The notes beneath the pieces were generated by a model that did not search any database, had not been told where the DNA came from, and saw nothing but the letters and a program-made list of their open reading frames with translations. Below are positions 19,635-27,988 of a stretch of DNA of 64,000 bases, piece after piece. Origin of the DNA: Winogradskyella ursingii. GTDB lineage: Bacteria > Bacteroidota > Bacteroidia > Flavobacteriales > Flavobacteriaceae. How positions within the stretch are numbered: the stretch's first letter is position 1; every line of letters begins with the position of its first letter. The position numbers and the translations under genes were made by a program. Location: positions 620,001 to 684,000 of the forward strand of contig NZ_JABFDH010000002.1 of the NCBI RefSeq assembly GCF_013403975.1. The letters are read 5' to 3'.

Positions 19635-20290
19635 CTTGTTAATTGTTTTTAATTGTTTTTGTTAAGACAGAAACCTCATTAATATGATATCAACAAATTT
19701 ACAAATAATTAATCTCGGTTAATAGAAACACTCATTACATGTTAATAAGTGTTCACAACTCTTTAAAAGTAAAATTAGGATTATCCAATCATTTTTTCCA
19801 AGCAAAAACAGGATTGACATCACCAAAAAAGTTAACCATTTTTTTAGAGCGAGTTATTAAACATACTTTGTATTGCAATGAACAAAAAAAGAGTAAAATA
19901 TTATCAATCATTTCTATTAACATCGGTTATTAACATCATGTTGATAGCTTTTAAATATGCTTTAATATTAAGTATTTAGATGTAAATTTAATGTTAACTA
20001 CGTATTAAGTAAATGTGATAAGTCACTTCTCAAAATAAAGTCTAAAAAAGTTATGCGCACTATTAACAAGCTATAATAACTATCATTTTATTTTTTAAAT
20101 TTTAAAAGAAAAATGATAATATGTATATATATGTTGATAAGTGCAATTTTCATTAATTTAACGTTACCTAAACACAGTTCAATTAATTAATCGTAGCTTT
20201 GTAAAAACTTAATAACCTCTCTTCGCCTTGATTAAGTTTTAAAATTAGAATTCCTAACACTTTTAGGAAACGAATAAGATTACAAATTAA
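19635..20290. other. Gene-free AT-rich interval with DnaA-box-like cluster (candidate oriC)
   Basis: No credible gene is present: the 64-codon ORF at 19739-19933 has no recognisable composition. Within 450 bp six 9-mers fit YTATYAACA on one strand or the other: 19740-19748 (-), 19914-19922 (+), 19927-19935 (+), 19939-19947 (-), 20060-20068 (+) and 20132-20140 (-). ATATCAACA (19687-19695) and TTATCCAAT (19781-19789) are near matches. The bacterial DnaA box is TTATCCACA and tolerates such variants. Very AT-rich tracts with TTAA runs (19948-20030, 20070-20130) would suit an unwinding element. The interval separates divergent genes, which is usual for origins. Confidence 0.45.
20194..20201 (+). 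promoter_or_regulatory. Candidate -7 box of rnr promoter
   Basis: TAGCTTTG fits TAnnTTTG and lies 90 bases before the rnr start, leaving a leader of about 80 nt. It sits just downstream of the last DnaA-box-like site. Confidence 0.45.
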
Positions 20291-22486
20291 ATGACAAAAA
20301 AGAAAAAAAAGAAATCTCGAAATAACAAGATTTCCAACCTAACAAATACAATTTTAGGTATACTAAAAAAGGAAAGAAACAAAACCTTTAACTACAAACA
20401 AATCGCTTCTAAACTTGGCGTTAACGATGCCAGCAGTCGCAATCAGATCATAAAAAAACTAGCTCAACTAAAAGCCAAACAAGAAATCGAAGAAGTGGAG
20501 CGTGGCAAATTTAAAGCCATTGTTAACACGGAATACCACACGGGTATTTTAGATATGTCACAAAAAGGAAATGGTTATATCATTTCAGATGATTTTGAGG
20601 AAGATATTTTCGTCGCTTCAAATAATATTAACAAAGCATTGGATGGAGATGAAGTTGAATTTTATGCCTATAAGCGAAAGCACAGAGGTAAACAAGAAGG
20701 TGAAATTACTAAAATTATCAAACGTGCAAAGACAGAGTATGTAGGGACCATTCAAATTCATGAGAAAAAGAATTTTGCCTTTGTAGTACCTGATAGTTCA
20801 AAAATGTATACCGATATTTTTGTACCTATTAATAAAACAATGAAAGCCCAAGACGGTTATAAAGTCTTGGTTTCTATAGAAGAATGGCCAGACAAGGCAG
20901 ATTCACCTAACGGTAAGGTGCTCGAGGTTTTGGGTAAACCAGGCGAACACAGTACTGAAATCCATTCAATTTTAGCTGAATATGGATTGCCTTTAGAATT
21001 TCCACACGAAGTTGAAGAATTTGCCAATAAACTAGATTTATCCATTTCCAAAGAAGAAATTGCTAATCGTCGAGATATGCGTAAAGATCTAACCTTTACC
21101 ATTGATCCTAAAGATGCAAAGGATTTTGATGATGCTTTATCGTTTAAAGTGTTGGATAATGGCTTATACGAAATAGGAATTCACATTGCAGATGTATCAC
21201 ATTACCTGCAACCAGGTACTGTTTTGGATGATGAAGCTTACGAGCGTGCAACCTCTATATATTTAGTAGATAGAGTAGTGCCCATGCTGCCAGAAATACT
21301 CTCAAACGGTGCATGTTCTTTAAGACCACATGAAGAAAAGTATACCTTTTCTGCTGTGTTTCAAATGAATGATAAATGCGAAATTAAAAACGAATGGTTT
21401 GGTAGAACCGTAACCTATTCCGATGCACGTTTTGCTTATGAGGAAGCTCAAGCAATAATTGAGTCCAAAACAAATGATATTCCCAAGGAAGTTTCTTTAA
21501 CGGGAAAAGTTTACAAAACGGATCAAGCGATTGCAGATGCCATTTTAAAGATGGATGAATTGGCAAAAAAAATGCGTTCTAGGCGCATGCGAGAAGGTGC
21601 TATTTCTTTTGATAAAGTTGAAGTAAAATTTGATTTGGATGAAGAAGCCAACCCAGTTGGAGTATTCTTTAAAAGCAGTAAAGATGCCAATAAACTTATT
21701 GAGGAATTCATGCTTTTAGCCAACAGAAAAGTAGCAGAATTTGTTGGGAAGAAAAAACCTCAAAAAACATTTGTATATCGTGTTCATGATGAGCCAGACG
21801 AATCTAAATTAGCACAGTTACAAACCATTGTGGGACGTTTTGGCCATAAATTAAATTTTAAGGATAGAGGCAGCATTGCATCATCATTAAATAATTTATT
21901 AAAAGATGTTGAGGGTAAAAAAGAACAAAATCTAGTAGACACTTTAACCATAAGAACCATGTCTAAGGCTGAATATACAACACATAACATTGGTCATTAT
22001 GGTTTAGCTTTCGATTATTACAGTCATTTTACCTCACCAATTCGTCGCTATCCAGACGTGATGGCACATCGTTTATTACAACGTTATTTAGATGGTGAGC
22101 CTTCTGCAAACGAAGAAATCTATGAGGAAAAATGTAATCATTCGAGTAACATGGAATATCTAGCTACAAAGGCAGAAAGAGATTCTATTAAATACATGCA
22201 GATTCGTTTTATGCAAGACCACCAAGACGAAGAGTTTTTGGGTGTAATTTCTGGCGTCACCGATTGGGGAATTTATGTAGAGATTATTTCTAATAAATGC
22301 GAAGGAATGGTGAGCGTACGAGACATGAAAGATGACCATTATTATTTTGATCAAGATCAGTACGCAATGGTAGGTAAAAAAACAAGTAAAGTTTATCAGC
22401 TTGGTGATGAGGTGATTGTAAAAGTGAAGAATACGGATTTAGTGAAAAAGCATCTTGATTTTTACATGGTAGGTAAGCCACAATAA
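20291..22486 (+). CDS. rnr: Ribonuclease R (RNB-family 3'-5' exoribonuclease)
   Basis: 731 residues. A very basic N-terminus (TKKKKKKSRNNK) and a winged-helix region (KQIASKLGVNDASSRNQIIK) precede two cold-shock-type domains. The RNB catalytic core follows with TIDPKDAKDFDDALSF and HIADVSHYL (metal-binding Asp residues) and SPIRRYPDVMAHRLL, and a C-terminal S1 domain (GVISGVTDWGIYVEI). It degrades structured RNA processively and helps rRNA quality control. It is monocistronic or leads a loose + strand series. Confidence 0.97.
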   Translation: MTKKKKKKSRNNKISNLTNTILGILKKERNKTFNYKQIASKLGVNDASSRNQIIKKLAQLKAKQEIEEVERGKFKAIVNTEYHTGILDMSQKGNGYIISDDFEEDIFVASNNINKALDGDEVEFYAYKRKHRGKQEGEITKIIKRAKTEYVGTIQIHEKKNFAFVVPDSSKMYTDIFVPINKTMKAQDGYKVLVSIEEWPDKADSPNGKVLEVLGKPGEHSTEIHSILAEYGLPLEFPHEVEEFANKLDLSISKEEIANRRDMRKDLTFTIDPKDAKDFDDALSFKVLDNGLYEIGIHIADVSHYLQPGTVLDDEAYERATSIYLVDRVVPMLPEILSNGACSLRPHEEKYTFSAVFQMNDKCEIKNEWFGRTVTYSDARFAYEEAQAIIESKTNDIPKEVSLTGKVYKTDQAIADAILKMDELAKKMRSRRMREGAISFDKVEVKFDLDEEANPVGVFFKSSKDANKLIEEFMLLANRKVAEFVGKKKPQKTFVYRVHDEPDESKLAQLQTIVGRFGHKLNFKDRGSIASSLNNLLKDVEGKKEQNLVDTLTIRTMSKAEYTTHNIGHYGLAFDYYSHFTSPIRRYPDVMAHRLLQRYLDGEPSANEEIYEEKCNHSSNMEYLATKAERDSIKYMQIRFMQDHQDEEFLGVISGVTDWGIYVEIISNKCEGMVSVRDMKDDHYYFDQDQYAMVGKKTSKVYQLGDEVIVKVKNTDLVKKHLDFYMVGKPQ

Positions 22487-22565
22487 TTTTTTAACCAGAG
22501 CTTTCAGAATGACACTTTTAATAATTCAGAAAAGTTCGTGAAATCATTATAAGATAGAATCAATC

Positions 22566-22865
22566 ATGATACTAACCACAACCAACTCAATAGAAAACCA
22601 TCCAATAGAAGATTACTTAGGTATCGTTACAGGCGTTTCAATGAACGAAGAAGCCATAGCTATGGGTTTTAGCATATCAAAATATTCGCAAAAAATTCAA
22701 AAAAGCGTTGATAAGGTTAAGGAAACAGCCTTTCAACGATTACAGGAAAATGCGATGAAATTAAAAGCGAATGCAGTGGTTGGTATTAAAGTAGAAATAG
22801 AACTCACTACCAGTAATTACGCCATGGTTTCGGTTACTGGTACGGCAGTAAAAGTGGCAGTTTAG
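22566..22865 (+). CDS. YbjQ/DUF74 family protein
   Basis: 99 residues fitting the YbjQ (heavy-metal-binding-like, DUF74) fold: IEDYLGIVTGVSM, then a helix with repeated Ala/Lys (ETAFQRLQENAMKLKANAVVG) and the strand VEIELTTSNYAMVSVTGTAVKV. Structures of the family form pentameric rings; the metal-binding name comes from structural similarity and is not proven. It is followed 3 bp later by a small membrane protein. Confidence 0.85.
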   Translation: MILTTTNSIENHPIEDYLGIVTGVSMNEEAIAMGFSISKYSQKIQKSVDKVKETAFQRLQENAMKLKANAVVGIKVEIELTTSNYAMVSVTGTAVKVAV

Positions 22866-22868
22866 ATT

Positions 22869-23105
22869 ATGAAACTTCAAACTAAAGCCAGCATATTAAG
22901 TGTTCTCATATTTTTTGTGATTTATTTAATAGTTTGGTGCTTAATCTATTTTATTTTTGATAAGGTCAGTATATTAATTATATCTGCTATAACTGCGGGA
23001 ATTGCAACTATTTTGTCGCCGAGAGAACAAATAATACAAACGCAATCTGGTCCAAAAATTCAATTCAAGTGGTTATTTTTCAAAAAAGTAATAACTATAA
23101 AATAG
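22869..23105 (+). CDS. Small hypothetical membrane protein
   Basis: 78 residues. Two hydrophobic segments at about 9-31 (ILSVLIFFVIYLIVWCLIYF) and 34-48 (VSILIISAITAGIAT) are followed by a short polar tail ending WLFFKKVITIK. It belongs to no family I recognise. Its position 3 bp after the YbjQ-like gene and 8 bp before the start of the DUF2807 gene suggests a three-gene unit. Confidence 0.7.
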   Translation: MKLQTKASILSVLIFFVIYLIVWCLIYFIFDKVSILIISAITAGIATILSPREQIIQTQSGPKIQFKWLFFKKVITIK

Positions 23106-23113
23106 AAAGAATT

Positions 23114-23785
23114 ATGAAGACTATATGTTTATGCTTAATTCTGCTCGTTTCTGGGAAGAGCATAGGACAAAATTCCATTGAAAAGAATATTGGAGTTTTT
23201 AATGAGATTAAAGTGTTCGATTTAATCAATGTTGATATGGTTAAATCCAATGAGAATAAAGTTACAATAGAGGGTAAAAACAAAAGTGATGTAGAAATCG
23301 TCAATAAAAATGGCAAGTTAAAAATCCGAATGGATCTTGATGAAATTTACGATGGTAATGACACTAAGATAACGTTGTATTATACCTCTGTTTCTACGAT
23401 TGATGCAAATGAAGGAGCTAAAATCACAGTAAAAAATGTGATTGATCAAAATAATATTGAATTAAGAGCGCAGGAAGGTGCAGAAATTATAGCACAGCTA
23501 AATACGAATTCAGCAGAATTTAGAGCAGTGACAGGAGGAATAATTAACGTTAATGGGAGTTCTAAATATCAAGATATATCCATACTTACAGGTGGAATTT
23601 TTAATGGAAAAAAACACATGACCGACCGTACGGAAGTTAGTATTAAGGCTGGAGGAGAAGCTTATATTCATGCCACAGAAGAAGCCGACGTAAGTATTAG
23701 AGCAGGCGGATCAATCTTTGTTTACGGTAATCCAAAGAATGTAATAGAGAGCAAAGTATTGGGAGGTAAGGTAAAAGTGATGTAA
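23114..23785 (+). CDS. DUF2807 (head GIN domain) exported protein
   Basis: 223 residues from the ATG at 23114, which begins a signal peptide (MKTICLCLILLVSGKSIGQ); the frame is open further upstream but overlaps the previous gene. The rest is a right-handed repetitive beta structure typical of DUF2807: GVFNEIKVFDLINVDMV, TLYYTSVSTIDANEGAKI, then Gly- and Ala-rich turns (IRAGGSIFVYGNPK). The family is called putative auto-transporter adhesin, head GIN; it is common in Bacteroidota, exported, and without a firm function. Confidence 0.85.
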   Translation: MKTICLCLILLVSGKSIGQNSIEKNIGVFNEIKVFDLINVDMVKSNENKVTIEGKNKSDVEIVNKNGKLKIRMDLDEIYDGNDTKITLYYTSVSTIDANEGAKITVKNVIDQNNIELRAQEGAEIIAQLNTNSAEFRAVTGGIINVNGSSKYQDISILTGGIFNGKKHMTDRTEVSIKAGGEAYIHATEEADVSIRAGGSIFVYGNPKNVIESKVLGGKVKVM

Positions 23786-23795
23786 TTTACTTTTG

Positions 23796-23803
23796 TATTT
23801 TTG
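23796..23803 (+). promoter_or_regulatory. Candidate -7 box of the LysE-family gene
   Basis: TATTTTTG fits TAnnTTTG and ends 19 bases before the ATG at 23823. It lies within the upstream extension of the frame, which argues that the extension is not translated. Confidence 0.5.
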
Positions 23804-23822
23804 TGTAAACCGCACCATTTCC

Positions 23823-24503
23823 ATGTTAGATGATATTTTAGCAGCCATACCATTTGGACTTATTTTAGCCTTCACCATAGGACCTGTTTTCTTTGTCCTG
23901 CTGGAAACTAGTGCTACCAAAGGTTTTACATGCGCTCTTATTTTTGATTTAGGAGTCATCTTCGCAGATATTGTTTTTATTGCTGTAGCATTTTTCAGTA
24001 CCAACAAACTTATAGATAAGATAAAAGACGATCCAAATTTTTTGGTTTTTGGAGGTATGTTGCTAGTGGTGTATGGTATTATTTCTTATATAAAAACGTC
24101 TAAATCCTTTAGGGATATTGTTAGAGCACACAGACAGATTAAACTACCAAAAAAAGATTATGGAAAACTATTTGTAAAAGGGTTTTTACTCAATTTTATA
24201 AATATAGGTGTATTACTAGGATGGCTCGGTTTTATAGTAATTGGTACGTCTTTAACTAATTCTGAAAATGGTGTTTTGGTGTTTATCGCCACCATGTTAA
24301 TTACCTACTTTTTAGCAGATTTATTTAAAATTGCCATAGCTAAACGACTCAGAAAAAGACTCACGCCGAGACTGGTATTTAAAACAAAAAAGATAGTCGC
24401 ACTGGTAATACTGGGATTCGGTTTGCTCTTATTGTCCCAAGGTCTTTTTCCAAAACTTTACGAGAAAGGCATTGAGCAGATTGAACGTGTGAACCCTATT
24501 TAA
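23823..24503 (+). CDS. LysE/RhtB-type transporter
   Basis: 226 residues from the ATG at 23823 (MLDDILAAIPFGLILAFTIG). Six membrane segments are visible, with the family start GPVFFVLLETSATKGFTCALIFDLGVIFAD and the later NFINIGVLLGWLG. LysE proteins export amino acids or other small molecules. The substrate is not predictable; this branch is common in flavobacteria. The longer frame from 23793 contains the promoter box and was rejected. Confidence 0.85.
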   Translation: MLDDILAAIPFGLILAFTIGPVFFVLLETSATKGFTCALIFDLGVIFADIVFIAVAFFSTNKLIDKIKDDPNFLVFGGMLLVVYGIISYIKTSKSFRDIVRAHRQIKLPKKDYGKLFVKGFLLNFINIGVLLGWLGFIVIGTSLTNSENGVLVFIATMLITYFLADLFKIAIAKRLRKRLTPRLVFKTKKIVALVILGFGLLLLSQGLFPKLYEKGIEQIERVNPI

Positions 24504-24616
24504 ATTTACTTTTCTTATTGAGACGGGGTTATACTTATAGAAATAGGGAAGAGAGATATCAATTTATATTACGTCAGACTTTATTCAAATTACCCTAAAA
24601 TTGAAAAATAAAAAAA

Positions 24617-24636
24617 CCTTCAATAAACATTGAAGG
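24617..24636 (-). terminator. Intrinsic terminator of tRNA-Cys
   Basis: CCTTCAAT-AAAC-ATTGAAGG is a perfect 8-bp stem with a 4-nt loop, extended by A/T pairs. Read on the minus strand it ends in a run of seven T, directly after the tRNA. It may also stop + strand transcripts from the LysE gene. Confidence 0.85.
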
Positions 24637-24644
24637 TTTCTCAG

Positions 24645-24715
24645 AGGTGTCGAGCGGATTCGAACCGCTGTAGATGGTGTTGCAGACCACTGCCTAGCCA
24701 CTCGGCCACGACACC
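24645..24715 (-). tRNA. tRNA-Cys (anticodon GCA)
   Basis: The 71-nt gene folds as a normal cloverleaf: acceptor stem GGTGTCG/CGACACC, D arm with GTGGCCGAGTGGCTAGGC, anticodon loop TCTGCAAC giving GCA for cysteine, and T arm with GGTTCGAATCC. The discriminator base is U and CCA is not encoded. A TATATTTG promoter lies just upstream on the minus strand and a hairpin terminator just downstream. Confidence 0.96.
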
Positions 24716-24728
24716 CTTTTAAGGAGGG

Positions 24729-24736
24729 CAAATATA
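24729..24736 (-). promoter_or_regulatory. Candidate -7 box of tRNA-Cys promoter
   Basis: On the minus strand the sequence is TATATTTG, an exact fit to TAnnTTTG, 13 bases before the tRNA 5' end. Confidence 0.55.
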
Positions 24737-24766
24737 TAAATTATATACCTTTTTAGCTACTTAGAG

Positions 24767-25129
24767 CTAGATTTTTCGCTCCTTCGACATTTTAATAGTA
24801 ACCATTTCAACGTCTCCACCAATTGGCGGATTTATTTTACTCACCCAAACGGTTACTTTTTGGGTCATTTCAGATTCATTCAAGACGCGATCTAAAATGT
24901 ACAGGGCTACCGTTTCAAGTAGTTTGGACGGTCGTCCCATTTCCTCACGTACAATTTTGTTTAACAGCACATAATCAACCGTATCCTTAAGCGCATCAGA
25001 TTTAGCAGATTTTTTTAAGTCAGCTTCAACCTCTAAATCTACACGGTAATCGCTACCAATCTTTGTTTCTTCTTTTAAACAGCCGTGATTTGCAAACACA
25101 CGGATATTTTCAACCTTAATTATTCCCAT
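24767..25129 (-). CDS. folB: Dihydroneopterin aldolase
   Basis: 120 residues from the ATG at 25129 (MGIIKVENIRVFANHGCLKEE); a frame extension upstream to 25144 was not used. FolB motifs are the HG-x3-EE type ANHGCLKEE, DTVDYVLLNKIV with Tyr in the active site, LLETVA and the catalytic Lys in VSKINPPIGG. It converts 7,8-dihydroneopterin to 6-hydroxymethyl-dihydropterin in folate synthesis. No other folate gene is adjacent. Confidence 0.93.
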   Translation of the reverse strand: MGIIKVENIRVFANHGCLKEETKIGSDYRVDLEVEADLKKSAKSDALKDTVDYVLLNKIVREEMGRPSKLLETVALYILDRVLNESEMTQKVTVWVSKINPPIGGDVEMVTIKMSKERKI

Positions 25130-25190
25130 AATGCAAAAATACATTAAAGTCTTGACTCAATTTTTAATTTGCGGTGGCCTCTGATCTGAT

Positions 25191-25391
25191 TTACTGCGTA
25201 AAAAAATCAAAAATATTACTCAAAGCTCCAGTTTTAGCTTTGAAAAACTCTGTATATGTGCATTTTTTGCATGTTACTGAGGTAAACTTTTTATTTTGAA
25301 TGTCGAAGATTTTAGACAACGTACCACCAGTTGCTCGCATTTGTCCGATTTCATAAGTGGTGTTTTCACATTTTGGGCATTTATATTTCAT
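25191..25391 (-). CDS. Small zinc-ribbon protein
   Basis: 66 residues with two CxxC pairs, KCPKCEN near the start and CKKCTYTEFF in the middle, separated by a basic loop. This fits the PF09855-type zinc ribbon described as nucleic-acid-binding, although no function is established. The tail repeats hydrophobic SNIFDFF. It is likely a single gene; 61 bp separate it from folB. Confidence 0.8.
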   Translation of the reverse strand: MKYKCPKCENTTYEIGQMRATGGTLSKIFDIQNKKFTSVTCKKCTYTEFFKAKTGALSNIFDFFTQ

Positions 25392-25454
25392 AATTTTAAT
25401 CGTTTTATCTTTATACTATTGGTATAAAAACAACTATAAATGTTACATTTTACT

Positions 25455-25462
25455 TAATTTTG
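25455..25462 (+). promoter_or_regulatory. Candidate -7 box of glnS promoter
   Basis: TAATTTTG fits TAnnTTTG and lies 72 bases before the glnS ATG. No good -33 match was found. Confidence 0.4.
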
Positions 25463-25534
25463 TGCGTTGAATTAGCGTGCCTGAAATAATAAGTTTCAAG
25501 TCAATTAGAACACCTAATTTCTAATACCTTAACC

Positions 25535-27538
25535 ATGTCAGAAGATAAAAAATCACTCAATTTTATTGAGCATATCATAGAAGAAGATTTAGAAAACGGC
25601 TTATCAAGCGATAAACTAAGATTTCGTTTTCCACCAGAACCAAATGGTTATTTACATATTGGGCACACTAAAGCTATTGGGATTAGTTTTGGTTTAGGCG
25701 AAAGCTACAATGCGCCTGTTAACCTTAGATTTGACGATACTAATCCAGCCAAGGAAGAGCAAGAATATGTTGATGCCATAAAACGTGATATATCATGGTT
25801 GGGATATAAATGGGCGAACGAGTTGTACTCCTCAGACTATTTTCAAAAACTTTACGATTGGGCAGTTTTGTTGATTAAAGACGGAAAAGCTTATGTAGAT
25901 AGCCAGTCTTCCGAAGCTATGGCAGAGCAGAAAGGCACACCAACACAACCAGGTGTGGAAGGGCCTTATCGAAATAGAAGTGTAGAAGAAAATCTAGATT
26001 TATTCGAAAGAATGAAAAATGGCGAATTCGATGAAGGCGAACACATTCTACGCGCAAAAATCGATATGCAACATCCAAATATGCTTATGCGCGATCCTTT
26101 GATGTACCGTATTCTAAAGAAATCACATCATAGAACCGGAAACGAATGGTGCATCTACCCTATGTACGATTGGACACATGGAGAAAGCGACTACATCGAA
26201 CAGGTTTCGCACAGTTTATGCTCGCTTGAATTTAAGCCTCACAGACCGCTTTACGATTGGTTTAAGCACAATGTATATGATTATGCTAAGGAAGATCTTC
26301 CTATGTTACCAAAACAGCGTGAGTTCGCTCGTTTAAACTTGAGTTACACCATTATGAGCAAACGTAAATTGCTCAAATTGGTTGAGGATGGCATTGTAAA
26401 CGGATGGGACGATCCAAGAATGCCGACAATATCTGGATTGCGACGAAGAGGCTATACGCCAGAATCCATAAAACTATTTATCGAAAAAGTAGGTGTAGCA
26501 AAACGCGAAAACGTGATCGACGTCTCGTTGTTAGAATTCTGTATTCGTGAGGATTTAAACAAAAGCGCTAATCGAGTTATGGCGGTTTTAGATCCTGTAA
26601 AAGTGGTCATTACCAATTACCCTGAAGATAAAGAAGAATGGCTGGAAGCCGAAAACAATCAAGAAGATGAATCTGCCGGTTACCGAAAAGTACCTTTTTC
26701 AAGAGAAATCTATATCGAAAGAGAAGACTTTAAGGAAGAAGCTGGTAAGAAATTCTTCAGATTGCAACTTGGTGGTGAAGTAAGGTTGAAAAATGCCTAT
26801 ATCATAAAAGCGGAAAGCGTCGTAAAAGACGAAAACGGAATCATAACGGAAATTCACTGTACTTATTCAGAAGACACCGAAAAGAAAGTAAAAGGTACAC
26901 TGCACTGGGTATCCATAAAACATGCAATTAAAGCTGAAGTTCGAGAATACGATCGTCTTTTTATGAATGAATCACCAGATGCGCACAAGGACAAGGATTT
27001 TATGGAGTTTATTAATCCGAACTCGCTTAAAATCATCACAGGTTATGTAGAGCCCAGCTTAAAGGATGCCGAGATTGGTGAGCGTTTTCAATTTCAGCGT
27101 ATAGGTTATTTTAACGTCGATGATGATTCAAAATCTGATAAATTAGTATTTAATAAAACGGTTGGATTGCGCGATAGTTGGGCAAAGCAGAAGCCAAAAC
27201 CAAAACAGACCAATCAAAACAAACCGAAACAACAACCAAAGCGCCCAGCTATTAGCATTATTCAACAGTTAGGAAAAAAGTATACAAATCTACCCGAAGA
27301 AAAGCAACTAAGAACTAAGGCAGAAATTCAGGAATTGGCAAAAAAGGTATCCTATGAAGAGCTGGAACCTTGGTTTGGCACTGCGATGAAAAAAGTGGGC
27401 ACGCGCATCGCAACTTTAATTACTTTAAAAGTATTATTAAATACGGGACAAAAGCGAAATGATGCTATAAATGAGTTTATTCAGAAATGTAAAGACGATA
27501 AGAACGATTTGTTGGTCAAAGAATCAGCGGACCTCTAA
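25535..27538 (+). CDS. glnS: Glutamine--tRNA ligase fused to a YqeY-like domain
   Basis: 667 residues. The GlnRS class I core carries PPEPNGYLHIGHTKAI (HIGH) and MSKRKLL (KMSKS) and the anticodon-binding beta-barrels up to about 550. A Lys/Pro/Gln-rich linker (KPKPKQTNQNKPKQQPKRP) leads to a C-terminal YqeY/GatB-tail-like domain (about 580-660) ending in IQKCKDDKNDLL. This fusion is a known feature of Bacteroidota. It charges tRNA-Gln directly, and the extra domain probably aids tRNA binding as in GatB. Confidence 0.96.
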   Translation: MSEDKKSLNFIEHIIEEDLENGLSSDKLRFRFPPEPNGYLHIGHTKAIGISFGLGESYNAPVNLRFDDTNPAKEEQEYVDAIKRDISWLGYKWANELYSSDYFQKLYDWAVLLIKDGKAYVDSQSSEAMAEQKGTPTQPGVEGPYRNRSVEENLDLFERMKNGEFDEGEHILRAKIDMQHPNMLMRDPLMYRILKKSHHRTGNEWCIYPMYDWTHGESDYIEQVSHSLCSLEFKPHRPLYDWFKHNVYDYAKEDLPMLPKQREFARLNLSYTIMSKRKLLKLVEDGIVNGWDDPRMPTISGLRRRGYTPESIKLFIEKVGVAKRENVIDVSLLEFCIREDLNKSANRVMAVLDPVKVVITNYPEDKEEWLEAENNQEDESAGYRKVPFSREIYIEREDFKEEAGKKFFRLQLGGEVRLKNAYIIKAESVVKDENGIITEIHCTYSEDTEKKVKGTLHWVSIKHAIKAEVREYDRLFMNESPDAHKDKDFMEFINPNSLKIITGYVEPSLKDAEIGERFQFQRIGYFNVDDDSKSDKLVFNKTVGLRDSWAKQKPKPKQTNQNKPKQQPKRPAISIIQQLGKKYTNLPEEKQLRTKAEIQELAKKVSYEELEPWFGTAMKKVGTRIATLITLKVLLNTGQKRNDAINEFIQKCKDDKNDLLVKESADL

Positions 27539-27619
27539 AACTTAGTTTTAACAAAACTTTTGATGCCGAATGTTTTTTTGAGATAAAGAATTTGTTAATT
27601 TTAGATAAACTCATACATA

Positions 27620-27832
27620 ATGGACAAAAACACACAAGCTATACTTACAGAAATTTCAAGCGTTACAAGAGATATTGAAGAAAATTATCCAGAGCTTCAA
27701 AAGTATCTGGACGAAACCAGGAGCACTCTTCCAGAAGGATCTAACGCTAGCGCGGAATTAAAAGAGGAGGATCTAAAAAACTACCTTGATCAACTAAAAG
27801 AAATGGTAAAAAAATATAAAGAAAAGCATTAA
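27620..27832 (+). CDS. Small hypothetical helical protein
   Basis: 70 residues, acidic and helical (ILTEISSVTRDIEENYPELQ, LKNYLDQLKEMVKKYKEKH), with no signal or membrane segment. I do not recognise a family with confidence; similar short proteins follow metabolic genes in flavobacteria. The coding evidence is its clean frame, helix-compatible composition and a strong terminator 9 bp after the stop. Confidence 0.65.
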   Translation: MDKNTQAILTEISSVTRDIEENYPELQKYLDETRSTLPEGSNASAELKEEDLKNYLDQLKEMVKKYKEKH

Positions 27833-27840
27833 ATTAAAAA

Positions 27841-27869
27841 GCCTCAGATTATTTTCTGGGGCTTTTTTT
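27841..27869 (+). terminator. Intrinsic terminator
   Basis: GCCTCAGA/TCTGGGGC forms an 8-bp stem (one G-T pair) with a 6-nt loop and is followed by seven T. It ends the transcript of the 70-residue protein. Confidence 0.9.
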
Positions 27870-27988
27870 ATTCTTATTAGCTATTGTAATTTCGACAGTA
27901 CGAGGAACGAGTGAAGAGAAAGCTTATTATAAAAAATTTGCTCTACGTACCCCATTCGGAACGAACTTTCACTTCAATCTAATTTCAA

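Noticed and set aside
19739..19933. 64-codon ORF in the rpiB-rnr gap
   Set aside because: It lies in the AT-rich gap over several DnaA-box-like sites, has no family pattern, and its composition is unlike neighbouring proteins.
27888..27975. Possible second degenerate repeat (TTCGACAGTACGAGGAACGAG...)
   Set aside because: It resembles flavobacterial repeat wording, but I found no paired arms or second copy in this window.
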